Shown here one piece after another: positions 1 through 9,338 of a DNA stretch of 64,000 bases. Every line of letters begins with the position of its first letter. The stretch's first letter is position 1. A program made the translations under genes and the position numbers. Under the pieces are notes generated by a model. It was given only the letters and a program-made list of their open reading frames with translations, did not search any database and had not been told where the DNA came from. This DNA comes from Clostridiales bacterium (lineage in GTDB: Bacteria > Bacillota > Clostridia > Saccharofermentanales > Saccharofermentanaceae), in NCBI GenBank assembly GCA_017545245.1, contig JAFWPB010000063.1, positions 62,001 to 126,000 of the forward strand, in the 5' to 3' direction.

Positions 1-167
1 AGAAGAGAGAGATCCTTCTTTATTCTGGTGCGATCGTCGAGCATTTCGGAGTAAAAAGAGTCGAGGATTTTATTGAGTCCTGCCGCGAAATCAAAGCGGT
101 CGTGGATAAAGTGGAGAAGGAACAAGCATCGGCTCCTTCGTGGGCGAACGAGGATATAGAGAAATAA
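1..167 (+). CDS. 3' end of an unidentified protein
   Basis: An open frame enters from the left edge and ends with TAA at 165-167, giving about 54 C-terminal residues. They are mostly helical and charged (ending in ...WANEDIEK). The next gene starts 34 bases later on the same strand, so the two may be cotranscribed. Too little is present to name the family. Confidence 0.55.
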   Translation, partial: KREILLYSGAIVEHFGVKRVEDFIESCREIKAVVDKVEKEQASAPSWANEDIEK

Positions 168-201
168 CCAGTACATCTTAGGAGAAGGTAGGAGACAGAA
201 T

Positions 202-3200
202 ATGTTAGAACTGAAAGACATTGTGAAGATTTATCCGGCTGGAGGTAATCCGGTAGAAGCGTTAAAGGGAATCAACCTTGGTTTCCGTGACAATGAATTC
301 GTTTCGATCCTGGGACAGTCCGGCTGCGGAAAGACGACCATGCTGAACATCATTGGCGGTCTGGATCAGTATACCTCCGGTGATTTGATCATTAATGGTA
401 AATCAACGAAAGAGTATAAAGACCGTGACTGGGATACTTACCGTAACCATACTATTGGTTTTGTGTTCCAGACTTATAATCTGATTCCGCATCAGAATGT
501 TCTTTCCAATGTTGAAATCGCTTTGTCCTTGTCCGGTGTCAGCAAGAAAGAGCGTCGTCAAAAAGCGACAGAGGCTTTGAAAAAGGTTGGTCTCGGAGAT
601 CAGCTTAAGAAGAAGCCGGCACAGATGAGTGGTGGTCAGATGCAGCGTGTGGCGATTGCCCGTGCTATCGTTAATGATCCGGATATCATTCTCGCGGACG
701 AGCCGACCGGAGCTTTGGATACAGAGACAAGTGTACAGGTCATGGATATTCTGAAAGAACTGTCCAAGGACAAGCTAGTCATCATGGTTACGCATAACCC
801 GGAACTGGCTGAGAAATACTCCACCCGTATCGTTCGCATGCTGGATGGTAAGATTACAGGCGACTCCGCTCCTTTTACCGAAGAAGAGCAGAAGAAGGCG
901 GATAAGGTCGCTGAAGATATGGCAAAGATGGATAAGAAAGCCAAAAAAGAAGCGGCAAAGACACAGAAGAAGCCTTCCATGTCATTTGCAACCTCATTCG
1001 GTCTTTCGTTGAAAAACCTGTTCACCAAGAAGGGAAGAACGATCCTGACATCTTTTGCCGGATCCATCGGTATTATCGGTATCGCGTTGATCTATTCCGT
1101 ATCCCAGGGTACACACAACTTCATTAACGAAGTACAGGAAGATACGATTTCAGCATATCCGCTTCAGATCCAGGCGCAGACTGTCGATCTGAGTACACTT
1201 CTGAATTCTTTTGTCGGCAATGATACCGGTGAGCTGAATCACGATAAAGATGCGGTATATCAGAGATTAAAGCTCTACGACATGATGAACTCCCTCATTG
1301 CTGTAGAAACCCAGGAAAACGACCTTTCTTCCTTCAAAAAGTATATTGAAACAGAAAAGGCCAATCCGGACAGCAAGATGGGACAGGCGCTTTCCGGCGT
1401 ACAGTATGCGTACAACCTGAATCTCCAGATCTACACGAAAAATGTGGAAGGAAAGATCATTCATTCCGATACTACAGAACTGATGAGTGCGTTGTTCTCC
1501 CAGTTCTCCAGCACAGTATTCAATTTCGATATGGGAAATAATACGCAGAACAGTCAGACTGCATCGATCATGAGTTCTCAGATGACTCTTTGGAGCGAGC
1601 TGCTTCCGGGTTCAGATGGAGCATCTACAAACCAGGTAACACATAAGCAGTATGACGTCGTTTACGGACGTTGGCCGGAAACGTATGATGAGATAGTTCT
1701 TTTCCTGGATGAGAACAATGAACTGGACGACTACACACTCTATGCTTTGGGCTTGAAGACCGAGCAGGAGATCAAAGACATGATGAATGCCGCTTTGAAT
1801 AAGCAGGCTATGCAGTACACCGATCAGCACTGGTCTTATGAGGAGATCTGCAATCTGGAATTCCGTTCTGTTCTCCCATCCGACTGCTGGAGTTATGATT
1901 CCGCGACCGGTCTTTATACGGATCTTCGTACAACAGAGCAGGGACTTTCCTATCTCTATGACAATGCCTTGAAGTTGAAGGTTGTCGGTATCGTCCGCCC
2001 GAATGAAGATGCAGTTTCTACAAGCCATCACGGAACGATCGGATATACTCACATGCTGACGGAATACATTATCAAATCTTGTGATGGTTCACCTGCGATC
2101 AAGGCTCAGCTCGAAAGCCCGAAGTTTGATGTCACTTCCGGATTGCGTTTTAAAGATGAAACCGCTGCAGTGACTGTAGAAGATAAGGCCGCATACTTCC
2201 GTAACTATGTCAAAGATCTCGATGACAAGGGCAAGGCCGATGTCTATGTAAAAGTAATGAGCATCCCGACTGAAGATATGATCAATCAGTATGTTGAAGG
2301 CACATTGAGTCAGCTTGACCGTCCGACCATGGAAGCCATGATGATGGAAAAGATGAAAGAAATGGGCATGGATGAGCAGACCATTCAGGGCTATATTGCG
2401 CAGATGACCGATGCCGACATGAAAGAAGCATTTGCTTCCGGTATCCGTGAGCAGTATCTGGCAGAATATAGTGCCAATATGGAAAAAGAACTCAGCACGA
2501 AGACACCTCAGGAGCTTTCCGCTTCTTTGGAAAAAGCACTGGAATCTTTTGATGATGAGTATTGTGCCGGTTTCTATGACACCGTCATTGAGTTCTCTCC
2601 GTTCACATACGATTACAACCTGATCCGCCTGGGTAGTCTTGACCTTGACCAGCCGGCCGCAATCAGTCTATATGCATCCACCTTCGAGAACAAGGATACG
2701 ATCGTTGATTGTATCGAAGAGTACAACAACTCCGTACCGGAACTGCAGAAACTGAAGTACACGGACTATGTCGGTATCCTGATGTCTTCCGTAACAACGA
2801 TCATCAACGCGATCACTTACGTACTTATCGCATTCGTCGCTGTTTCGTTGATCGTATCTTCCATCATGATCGGTGTTATCACATTGATCTCCGTACAGGA
2901 AAGAACAAAAGAAATCGGTATCCTGCGTTCTCTCGGTGCATCGAAGAAGAATGTATCCAGTATGTTCAATGCGGAGACGGTAATCATAGGATTTACATCG
3001 GGTCTCCTTGGCGTATTGATCACGTATATTCTCCTGATCCCGATCAACTATATCGTGCACTCATTAACAGGAATCAACAATCTGACGGCGGTTCTGCCGA
3101 TCATTACGGCAATCATACTGATCCTGATCAGTATCCTGCTTACTTTGATCGCTGGTATCATTCCATCCAGATCCGCTGCAAAGAAAGATCCGGTTGTTGC

Positions 3201-3216
3201 ACTTCGTACGGAGTAA
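202..3216 (+). CDS. ABC transporter, fused ATPase and FtsX-type permease
   Basis: A 1004-residue protein joining both halves of a MacB/LolCDE/BceAB-type exporter. The N-terminal ATPase (about 1-225) shows Walker A GQSGCGKT (38-45), signature MSGGQMQ (142-148), Walker B IILADE (162-167) and the H-loop histidine near 198. A lysine-rich linker (about 230-260) leads to a first membrane helix near 281-301. Then comes a roughly 550-residue region expected outside the membrane, then three C-terminal helices of the FtsX domain (about 865-1000). This topology is known for peptide, lipid or antimicrobial extrusion and mechanotransmission. The substrate cannot be told here. The ribosome-binding site is AGGAGA just before the ATG. 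No partner sensor kinase is adjacent, unlike true BceAB modules. Confidence 0.9.
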   Translation: MLELKDIVKIYPAGGNPVEALKGINLGFRDNEFVSILGQSGCGKTTMLNIIGGLDQYTSGDLIINGKSTKEYKDRDWDTYRNHTIGFVFQTYNLIPHQNVLSNVEIALSLSGVSKKERRQKATEALKKVGLGDQLKKKPAQMSGGQMQRVAIARAIVNDPDIILADEPTGALDTETSVQVMDILKELSKDKLVIMVTHNPELAEKYSTRIVRMLDGKITGDSAPFTEEEQKKADKVAEDMAKMDKKAKKEAAKTQKKPSMSFATSFGLSLKNLFTKKGRTILTSFAGSIGIIGIALIYSVSQGTHNFINEVQEDTISAYPLQIQAQTVDLSTLLNSFVGNDTGELNHDKDAVYQRLKLYDMMNSLIAVETQENDLSSFKKYIETEKANPDSKMGQALSGVQYAYNLNLQIYTKNVEGKIIHSDTTELMSALFSQFSSTVFNFDMGNNTQNSQTASIMSSQMTLWSELLPGSDGASTNQVTHKQYDVVYGRWPETYDEIVLFLDENNELDDYTLYALGLKTEQEIKDMMNAALNKQAMQYTDQHWSYEEICNLEFRSVLPSDCWSYDSATGLYTDLRTTEQGLSYLYDNALKLKVVGIVRPNEDAVSTSHHGTIGYTHMLTEYIIKSCDGSPAIKAQLESPKFDVTSGLRFKDETAAVTVEDKAAYFRNYVKDLDDKGKADVYVKVMSIPTEDMINQYVEGTLSQLDRPTMEAMMMEKMKEMGMDEQTIQGYIAQMTDADMKEAFASGIREQYLAEYSANMEKELSTKTPQELSASLEKALESFDDEYCAGFYDTVIEFSPFTYDYNLIRLGSLDLDQPAAISLYASTFENKDTIVDCIEEYNNSVPELQKLKYTDYVGILMSSVTTIINAITYVLIAFVAVSLIVSSIMIGVITLISVQERTKEIGILRSLGASKKNVSSMFNAETVIIGFTSGLLGVLITYILLIPINYIVHSLTGINNLTAVLPIITAIILILISILLTLIAGIIPSRSAAKKDPVVALRTE

Positions 3217-3276
3217 TGCTGAAAAATCTTATATAATAGAAACATACAGCAATTACTTCGTTAGATGGAGGTAAAG

Positions 3277-4395
3277 ATGGACAGGGTATATCTGGATAAT
3301 GCAGCGACGACATGTATTCGGCCTGAAGTCCTGGATGTCATGACGACTGCATATACCAGTGCTTTTGGAAATCCATCCTCTGTCCATCGGGAAGGCCAGC
3401 GTGCGAAGAAGCTTCTGGAAGAAGCGAGAGAAAGCATCGCGTCCTTGCTCCATTGTGAACCGTCTGAATTGTTCTTTACATCAGGTGGAACTGAGTCAGA
3501 TAACTGGGCGATACGTTGTTCTTCTGAAAAAGAACTGCAGATCATTACATCATCCATCGAACATGCGGCTGTCCTTCGTTCCTGCAAAATGCGGGAAAAG
3601 GAGGGCAGCCTTGTCATATACCTTCCTGTGGACAGTAAAGGCTGGGTTTCTACTGATGAACTGAAACGAAAAATCTCGCCGGATACTTCATTGGTTTCCG
3701 TCATGCTGGTCAATAACGAGATCGGTACGATCGAACCGATACAGGAATTGGCTGAAATTGCCCACGAAAATGGTGCTTTATTTCACACGGATGCCGTACA
3801 GGCCGTAGGTTCTCTACCTGTAGATTTTCAGGATCTTGGCGTGGATCTATTGTCGTTTTCGGCACACAAGTTCTATGGCCCGAGAGGGATCGGCGGACTT
3901 TGTGTAAAGAAAGGCACGAAGCTACATTCGTTTGTTGTTGGCGGTGCGCAGGAATTCCGCAGTCGTGCCGGAACAGAGAATCTTCCGGCAATACTTGGAA
4001 TGGAGAAAGCCTTGCGCCTGGCTGAAATTGAAAGAGAAACGGCGACCAAGCATATTCGAACCCTTTCCGTACTTCTTCGACAGGAGATCACAAAAGTATG
4101 CCCGCAAGTTCTTTTCCATGGGGATATGGAGAATGGCCATCCTGGAATTGTAAACCTGTATGTTCCCGGTATGGATGGGGAGAAAGTTCTTTTGTATCTT
4201 GATCTGAAAGGATTTGCCTGCTCGGGTGGCGCGGCTTGTTCTTCGAAAGATGCCGATGTCTCGTATGTACTTGCGGCGCTTGGCGTTCCAAAGGAAGAAG
4301 CGAAAAACTCGATCCGTGTCAGTATCGGAGCAAATAATACGCAGGAAGAAATCCTATCATTTGTGAAGGCATTTGCTTCGGTTTTAAAGGCATAA
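3277..4395 (+). CDS. Cysteine desulfurase (NifS/IscS family)
   Basis: A PLP enzyme that takes sulfur from cysteine to give alanine and a protein persulfide for Fe-S clusters or tRNA thiolation. It is 372 residues from the start chosen here. The PLP lysine lies in SFSAHKFYG (about 198) and the sulfur-carrying cysteine in SGGAACSS (about 321). An in-frame ATG at 3265 exists, but GGAGG at 3267-3271 sits five bases before the ATG at 3277, so the latter is the likely start. It follows the ABC gene by 60 bases with no visible terminator. No iscU, thiI or iscR neighbour is present, so the sulfur acceptor is unknown. Confidence 0.93.
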   Translation: MDRVYLDNAATTCIRPEVLDVMTTAYTSAFGNPSSVHREGQRAKKLLEEARESIASLLHCEPSELFFTSGGTESDNWAIRCSSEKELQIITSSIEHAAVLRSCKMREKEGSLVIYLPVDSKGWVSTDELKRKISPDTSLVSVMLVNNEIGTIEPIQELAEIAHENGALFHTDAVQAVGSLPVDFQDLGVDLLSFSAHKFYGPRGIGGLCVKKGTKLHSFVVGGAQEFRSRAGTENLPAILGMEKALRLAEIERETATKHIRTLSVLLRQEITKVCPQVLFHGDMENGHPGIVNLYVPGMDGEKVLLYLDLKGFACSGGAACSSKDADVSYVLAALGVPKEEAKNSIRVSIGANNTQEEILSFVKAFASVLKA

Positions 4396-4490
4396 GGATT
4401 TCCCATGTACCTCATTTATACCAGCCGTTACTCTTAAACCGAAACGCGCAATGGTATAATCAGATTAGGTATAGGGAGAAGGTGAGAAAG

Positions 4491-5411
4491 ATGAATGCTG
4501 TTTTCGGGAAAAAAGAAGATATTCGTGCTTGGATGGATCTGGTCCGACTGGTCAGAGACGAGTTTCCGGGCCTTGAGACAGAAGAAGCGATTGCCGATCA
4601 CGAGTTGACGGTGCTTCGTTTTATGGACAAAATGCAGGCGATCTGTGTCAAGGATGACGAGAAGATCGTTGGCGTGCTTCTGTTTTCGAGAAACCGGAAC
4701 ATGATCTGTTTCCTTGCCGTTGCAAATGATAACCGCCGTATGGGTGTTGCTTCTGTTCTTATGGAAAAAGCACTGGATGAGCTCGACCGTTATCGTGATA
4801 TTACAGTTTCGACTTTCCGGGAGGAGGACCCGAAAGGCACGGCTCCTCGGGCGCTTTACAAGAAGTATGGTTTCGTTGAAGATGAACTTACTGTTGAATT
4901 CGGGTATCCTAACCAGGTTTTAAGACTTCCACGCATTTTCCGTCCGATGCGGCGGTTTAAACAGCAGATCAGTAATGAAGAGTGCATCGAGGTTTTGAAG
5001 CAGGAGCCTCGTGGCGTACTGTCCATGATCGGTGATGGCGGCTATCCGTATGGGGTGCCGATGGATCATTTCTATAGTGAAGAAGACGGGAAAATCTATT
5101 TCCACTGTGCCAAAGAAGGCCATAAACTCGATGCAATTACTGAATGCGACAAAGTGAGTTACTGTGTCATGGATCAGGGATTCCGTAAGGAAGGCGAGTG
5201 GGCCTTGAACATCCGAAGTGTCATTGTTTTCGGACGTATCAAGACTGTGACGGATCCCGAGAAAACCAAGTGGATCTGTACGAATCTTGTCAGAAAGTTT
5301 ACTGATGATGAAGAATATCTACAGCACGAACTGACACATGCGCTTCCAAGAGTACTGTGTCTCGAACTCATAATTGAAAACATGACTGGAAAACTGGTCA
5401 ACGAATCCTAA
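4491..5411 (+). CDS. GNAT acetyltransferase fused to PNPOx-like flavin-binding domain
   Basis: About 306 residues in two parts. Residues about 1-145 look like a GNAT acetyltransferase, with the acetyl-CoA loop region NDNRRMGVASVLMEKAL and a YKKYGF segment. Residues about 155-300 resemble the pyridoxamine-phosphate-oxidase-like split barrel of the NimA type (PRGVLSMIGDGGYPYGVPMD and YFHCAKEGHKLDAI). The fusion is known in Clostridia but its substrate is not. A GTG at 4482 is possible. The ATG at 4491 has AGGTGAG at a suitable distance. TATAAT at 4455-4460 is a likely -10 box with a poor -35, so the gene probably has its own promoter. Confidence 0.85.
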   Translation: MNAVFGKKEDIRAWMDLVRLVRDEFPGLETEEAIADHELTVLRFMDKMQAICVKDDEKIVGVLLFSRNRNMICFLAVANDNRRMGVASVLMEKALDELDRYRDITVSTFREEDPKGTAPRALYKKYGFVEDELTVEFGYPNQVLRLPRIFRPMRRFKQQISNEECIEVLKQEPRGVLSMIGDGGYPYGVPMDHFYSEEDGKIYFHCAKEGHKLDAITECDKVSYCVMDQGFRKEGEWALNIRSVIVFGRIKTVTDPEKTKWICTNLVRKFTDDEEYLQHELTHALPRVLCLELIIENMTGKLVNES

Positions 5412-5446
5412 GTGCTTTTACGTGCGATGTAACTGGTAACTATGAG

Positions 5447-6265
5447 TTACACCAGTGGCTCGCCATGTCTTTTTCTTCCAACGTAGTAGGAGTTTTCCGT
5501 AAATCCGAATTTGCTGAGGTATGCGGCGACTTCAGGAAAAAGAAGGCACAGCGTAGTATCGTCATGCGAATCCGAACCGAGAGAGATATTTCTTCCTCCA
5601 AGTTCATAGTAACGATTCAGTATCTCCGGATCCGGAAGCGAATCCTCAATACCTTTCTGACGCATCTTAAACACGGACTTCGTATTGATCTCCAGTGTTT
5701 TGTCCTTGGCAACGATCGCTTTTAGTAAACGGTCGAAACTTTCCGGGCACTGGGCATACTTGATCTGCGGGTTCGGATCTTCGGAATAGCGGTTGATATA
5801 GTCGAAGTGACCGATGATATCGTAGTTGTTGCACAGCTCTGCCATATCCGCCAGTTCTTCGATATAACGGGTATATACAGTGTTCTTGTCTTCTTTATAG
5901 CAGTCGCGGAAAAAGTACGGATCTTTTCCTTTATAAAGGTGGTTCGAGAGAATGACTTCATCGAACGGATACTTATCCATAAGATCATCGTAAAACGCAC
6001 ACAGATGCTTCTGGTAGCCGAGCTCGATTCCCCGATATAACGGCAGATCGCCGGCATATTCCAACCACGCTTTTGTCTCTTCAAAATACCGGTCAATATC
6101 AAAAACCTGCGGTTCACCGATATCGTGAGGATAATCTCCTTCGTAATGTTCCGTGACGGCTACGCCGCGCATTTCCTGCTTTTTACAGGCATCGATCAAT
6201 TCGATATAGGTCATCCTGGCATCAGAACTGAAGTGTTTCGTGTGGTTATGTGTATCCGTATACAT
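5447..6265 (-). CDS. Histidinol-phosphatase-like PHP hydrolase
   Basis: A 272-residue PHP-domain metallophosphatase. The first metal-binding motif DTHNHTKHFS is at the N-terminus, TEHYEGDYPHD near 38-48, GHFDYINR near 153-160 and a late SDSHD motif near 233. This matches HisJ/HisK-type histidinol phosphatases, which complete histidine synthesis. No other his gene is nearby, so the true substrate could be another phosphate ester. GAGGC lies just before the ATG. It converges with the preceding forward gene and diverges from the aminopeptidase gene. Confidence 0.8.
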   Translation of the reverse strand: MYTDTHNHTKHFSSDARMTYIELIDACKKQEMRGVAVTEHYEGDYPHDIGEPQVFDIDRYFEETKAWLEYAGDLPLYRGIELGYQKHLCAFYDDLMDKYPFDEVILSNHLYKGKDPYFFRDCYKEDKNTVYTRYIEELADMAELCNNYDIIGHFDYINRYSEDPNPQIKYAQCPESFDRLLKAIVAKDKTLEINTKSVFKMRQKGIEDSLPDPEILNRYYELGGRNISLGSDSHDDTTLCLLFPEVAAYLSKFGFTENSYYVGRKRHGEPLV

Positions 6266-6367
6266 ATTTGCCTCAAATTTCTTTTGGGTTAGTCTTATTT
6301 AATTCTATATTATGGTATCATATATGGGAAGTTTTTGTTTAGTTTCTTACTATAAGGAGTGAAATAT

Positions 6368-7825
6368 ATGGCTAAAGAAAAGAAAACAGAAAAAGAACTA
6401 GTGGGGAAGAAGAGTAAGGCTTCCAAGAAAGAGAAGAAAGAGCTTTTCGCGGAGTATCCGAATCTTTGGGAATCCAGATCCCAGGACGATATCGACCACA
6501 CCATGGCTTTTGCAGAAGAGTACATGGCTTTCCTCGATATTTCCAAGACTGAGCGTGAATTCGTAAACAATGCCGTGTCTGCACTTACGGATGCCGGTTA
6601 TGTGGATATCGAATCGAAGGACAAACTCAAGGTCGGCGATAAAGTCTATTCCTCTATCAAGGGAAAAGGACTGATGTTTGCAGTTGTAGGCAAAGAGAGT
6701 GCAGTGAAGGGCTTTAATATCCTTGGTGCGCATATCGATTCACCAAGACTGGACATCAAGCCGAATCCGCTCTATGAGGAGGATGAGCTGGTATTCTTCA
6801 AGACACATTATTATGGTGGAATCAAGAAGTATCAGTGGACAACGATACCGCTCGCACTCCATGGTGTAGTAATGTTGAAGAATGGTGAGAAGCTGTCTCT
6901 CTGCATCGGTGAGAAGGATGAAGATCCGATCTTCTATATCACGGACCTTCTCCAGCATCTCGGCAGTGAGCAGATGAGCCAGAAGGCAAATGATTTCATT
7001 AAGGGTGAAGATCTGAATGTATTGATCGGCGGCAGCAAGCTCCCGGGTGATGATTCCTCCAATGCTTGCAAATACGCTATCCTCAAGCTTTTGAATAAGG
7101 AATACGGCATTGACGAGAAGGATTTCGTTTCTGCTGAGATCGAGATCGTTCCTGCTATGAAAGCGCGTGATGTCGGCTTTGACAGAGCTTTGATCGCTGC
7201 ATACGGCCATGACGACAAAGTCTGCGCATATCCGGCTCTGATGGCTGTCATGGCGCAGGAAGCGCCAGCTCGTACATGTGTCTGCATGTTGTCTGACAAA
7301 GAAGAGATCGGTTCTTATGGTAACTCCGGTGCACAGTCCCGCCTGTATGAGAACTTCCTGGTAGAGCTTTTCGCGAAGATCAATGGCGGCTACGATGAGC
7401 TCGGATACAGAAAGTGCATTGCAAATACGAAAATGCTTTCTACGGATGTTTCCAATGCTTTCGACCCGAAGTATGCCAATGTTTCGGATAAGAGAAATAC
7501 GGCTTATCTTTCTAAGGGCGTCAAGATGGAGAAGTATACCGGTGCTCGTGGTAAGGCCGGTGCCAGCGATGCGAACAGTGAATTCTTCGCATCGATCCTC
7601 CATATCTTTGCCGAGAACAATATTCCGTGGCAGACAGGTGAACTTGGAAAAGTCGATGCTGGCGGCGGCGGAACGATTTCTGCTTACCTTGCCAAACTTG
7701 GTATGGAAGTCATCGACTGCGGCGTCCCGGTTCTTTCCATGCATGCACCTTATGAAGTGATCAGTAAGATCGACCTTTATTTTACCTATCTTGCTTATAA
7801 GTGCTTTATCGAAAACATAAAATGA
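6368..7825 (+). CDS. M18-family aminopeptidase
   Basis: A cytosolic zinc exopeptidase of the M18 (aspartyl aminopeptidase/ApeB) family, 485 residues. Typical motifs are present: GAHIDSPRLDIKPNP (first metal histidine and aspartate), YGHDDKVCAYPA, the glutamate pair in SDKEEIGSYG, and the final metal histidine in SMHAPYEV. The N-terminus is unusually lysine-rich for the first 25 residues. The frame opens with GTG at 6359, but that codon overlaps the AAGGAG at 6354-6359, so the ATG at 6368 is the start. It is followed by aroF with a separate promoter. Confidence 0.92.
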   Translation: MAKEKKTEKELVGKKSKASKKEKKELFAEYPNLWESRSQDDIDHTMAFAEEYMAFLDISKTEREFVNNAVSALTDAGYVDIESKDKLKVGDKVYSSIKGKGLMFAVVGKESAVKGFNILGAHIDSPRLDIKPNPLYEEDELVFFKTHYYGGIKKYQWTTIPLALHGVVMLKNGEKLSLCIGEKDEDPIFYITDLLQHLGSEQMSQKANDFIKGEDLNVLIGGSKLPGDDSSNACKYAILKLLNKEYGIDEKDFVSAEIEIVPAMKARDVGFDRALIAAYGHDDKVCAYPALMAVMAQEAPARTCVCMLSDKEEIGSYGNSGAQSRLYENFLVELFAKINGGYDELGYRKCIANTKMLSTDVSNAFDPKYANVSDKRNTAYLSKGVKMEKYTGARGKAGASDANSEFFASILHIFAENNIPWQTGELGKVDAGGGGTISAYLAKLGMEVIDCGVPVLSMHAPYEVISKIDLYFTYLAYKCFIENIK

Positions 7826-7827
7826 GA

Positions 7828-7875
7828 TATAATGCTTTTTCGTAGTATGGTAGGTTTGGTACATGATGTACCAAA
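7828..7875 (+). promoter_or_regulatory. aroF promoter with a perfect inverted repeat in the leader
   Basis: TATAAT at 7828-7833 is a consensus -10 box; the -35 is weak. Downstream, 7855-7863 (TTTGGTACA) and 7867-7875 (TGTACCAAA) form a perfect 9-bp inverted repeat around TGA, ending just before the AAGGAAGG ribosome-binding site. It could be a repressor operator or an RNA hairpin next to the start site. It is not followed by a U-tract, so it is not a terminator. Confidence 0.6.
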
Positions 7876-7891
7876 GGAAGGAAGGTAATGT

Positions 7892-8917
7892 ATGATTATT
7901 GTAGTAAAACCAGGTGCAAGTGAGTCTCAGGTACATGAGATCATTGATGTTCTGGAGAAGAACGAACTGAAAGCGCACGTTTCCGAAGGTGCGGAGCGCT
8001 TGATCATTGGTGTTATCGGTGATAAGTCCCGTCTGACACCAGGATCTCTCGAAGTATTGACCGGCGTAGAAAAGATCGTTCCGATCATGGAATCCTATAA
8101 GCTGGCCAGTCGTCAGTTCCGTCCAGGCGGTACATCTTTTAATGTAAAAGATCTTGTGATCGGCGGTGATGAGCTTGTTATGATGGCAGGTCCTTGCGCG
8201 GTCGAGAGCGAAGAGCAGGTCGAAGAAGTGGCTTCGAAGATGGTTGCCTGTGGCGTCAAAGTGCTTCGAGGAGGCGCATATAAGCCGAGAACTTCTCCCT
8301 ATGCGTTCCAGGGATTGGAAAAAGAAGGCTTGAAGATCCTCCGTCGTGTGGCTGACCGTTATGGTCTTCTTGTTATCAGTGAAATCACATCAGAGAACGA
8401 TATCGAATTTGCATCGAATTATCTGGATATTATTCAGATCGGTGCTAGAAATGCCCAGAATTTCAGACTTCTGTCTGCTGTTGGTAAGTCCGGTATTCCG
8501 TGCATGTTGAAGCGCGGTATTGCCGAAACGATCGATGAGTGGCTCGGAAGTGCCGAGTACATAATGAGTGAAGGCAACTACCATATCATGATGTGCGAGC
8601 GTGGTATCCGTACATTCGAGACGGCTACAAGAAGTACACTTGATATTTCTGCGGTCCCGGTCCTGAAGAGCAAGACGCATCTGCCGGTTATTGTCGATCC
8701 GAGTCATGCCGCAGGAAAAGCACAGTATGTTGAACCTCTTGCCCTGGCGGCAATTGCTGCCGGTGCAGACGGCTTGATCATCGAGGTCCATCCGGATCCG
8801 AAGCATGCACGTTCTGATGCAGCTCAGCAGCTTACACCGGAAGCTTATGCAGAGCTTGCAAATCGTGTTAAAGAAATGGCTGCAATCGTAAAGCGTTCTT
8901 ATCCGAAGTGCGATTAA
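7892..8917 (+). CDS. aroF: 3-deoxy-7-phosphoheptulonate (DAHP) synthase
   Basis: The first enzyme of the shikimate pathway, condensing phosphoenolpyruvate with erythrose 4-phosphate. At 341 residues it has the Thermotoga/Bacillus type I-beta layout. A ferredoxin-like regulatory domain (about 1-70) precedes the barrel with [31 protein letters not shown] and DPSHAAGK motifs. The N-terminal domain is where aromatic amino acids inhibit such enzymes in other bacteria. No other aro gene is adjacent. A terminator follows at 8961-8997. Confidence 0.94.
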   Translation: MIIVVKPGASESQVHEIIDVLEKNELKAHVSEGAERLIIGVIGDKSRLTPGSLEVLTGVEKIVPIMESYKLASRQFRPGGTSFNVKDLVIGGDELVMMAGPCAVESEEQVEEVASKMVACGVKVLRGGAYKPRTSPYAFQGLEKEGLKILRRVADRYGLLVISEITSENDIEFASNYLDIIQIGARNAQNFRLLSAVGKSGIPCMLKRGIAETIDEWLGSAEYIMSEGNYHIMMCERGIRTFETATRSTLDISAVPVLKSKTHLPVIVDPSHAAGKAQYVEPLALAAIAAGADGLIIEVHPDPKHARSDAAQQLTPEAYAELANRVKEMAAIVKRSYPKCD

Positions 8918-8960
8918 GACGCTTTACCAGGACGGATTCAACGAATAATACAGATTCAAT

Positions 8961-8997
8961 TCCCGTTGGTAAGGAGACTTGTCAACGGGATTTTTTT
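8961..8997 (+). terminator. Terminator after aroF
   Basis: Arms TCCCGTTG (8961-8968) and CAACGGGA (8983-8990) are followed by seven T residues. The right arm also contributes to the likely leuA leader promoter. Confidence 0.85.
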
Positions 8998-9007
8998 ATG
9001 ATAAGTT
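8979..9007 (+). promoter_or_regulatory. Probable leuA leader promoter
   Basis: TTGTCA (8979-8984), a 17-base spacer and TAAGTT (9002-9007) with a TG extension. The -35 overlaps the aroF terminator stem. The start site would lie just before the T-box leader. The -10 is only a moderate match. Confidence 0.5.
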
Positions 9008-9012
9008 AATTA

Positions 9013-9295
9013 AGAACAACACGTTGATGGGGATTAGTAGAGACCCATTTCTTTCTTCAGAGAGTCTGCGGTTGGTGCAAGCAGATGAAAGAGAAGTTTT
9101 GAACTCGCCCCGGAGTGCGCTTTCTTGAAAGATGAAAGTAGAGAAAGTCGGAGGCTCACCGTTATCAGAGAGCAGGATATCGGAAGAAGTTCCTGTATCC
9201 GCAGAGTGCACCACATAGAAGTGGTGAACAAGAGTGGTACCGCGGAAGTAATGGCTTTCGTCTCTTACAAATAGAGACGAAAGCCTTTTTGTTTT
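9013..9295 (+). ncRNA. Leucine T-box riboswitch
   Basis: The conserved T-box AGAGTGGTACCGCGG is at 9231-9245. The intrinsic terminator follows: arms GGCTTTCGTCTC (9253-9264) and GAGACGAAAGCC (9274-9285), then a T-tract. Stem I holds GAACTC at 9101-9106, so the specifier codon is CTC (Leu, 9104-9106). The GGTGCAAGCAGA element is near 9075. Uncharged tRNA-Leu with a GAG anticodon should stabilise the antiterminator and allow transcription of leuA, which begins 44 bases later. Confidence 0.93.
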
Positions 9296-9338
9296 GATAA
9301 ATATCAAATAGCAGAAGCAGAAGAGGAGGGAAGAAGAG

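Noticed and set aside
6740-7978. 412-residue reverse frame opposite the M18 aminopeptidase
   Set aside because: Overlaps conserved aminopeptidase motifs and the aroF promoter; no support of its own.
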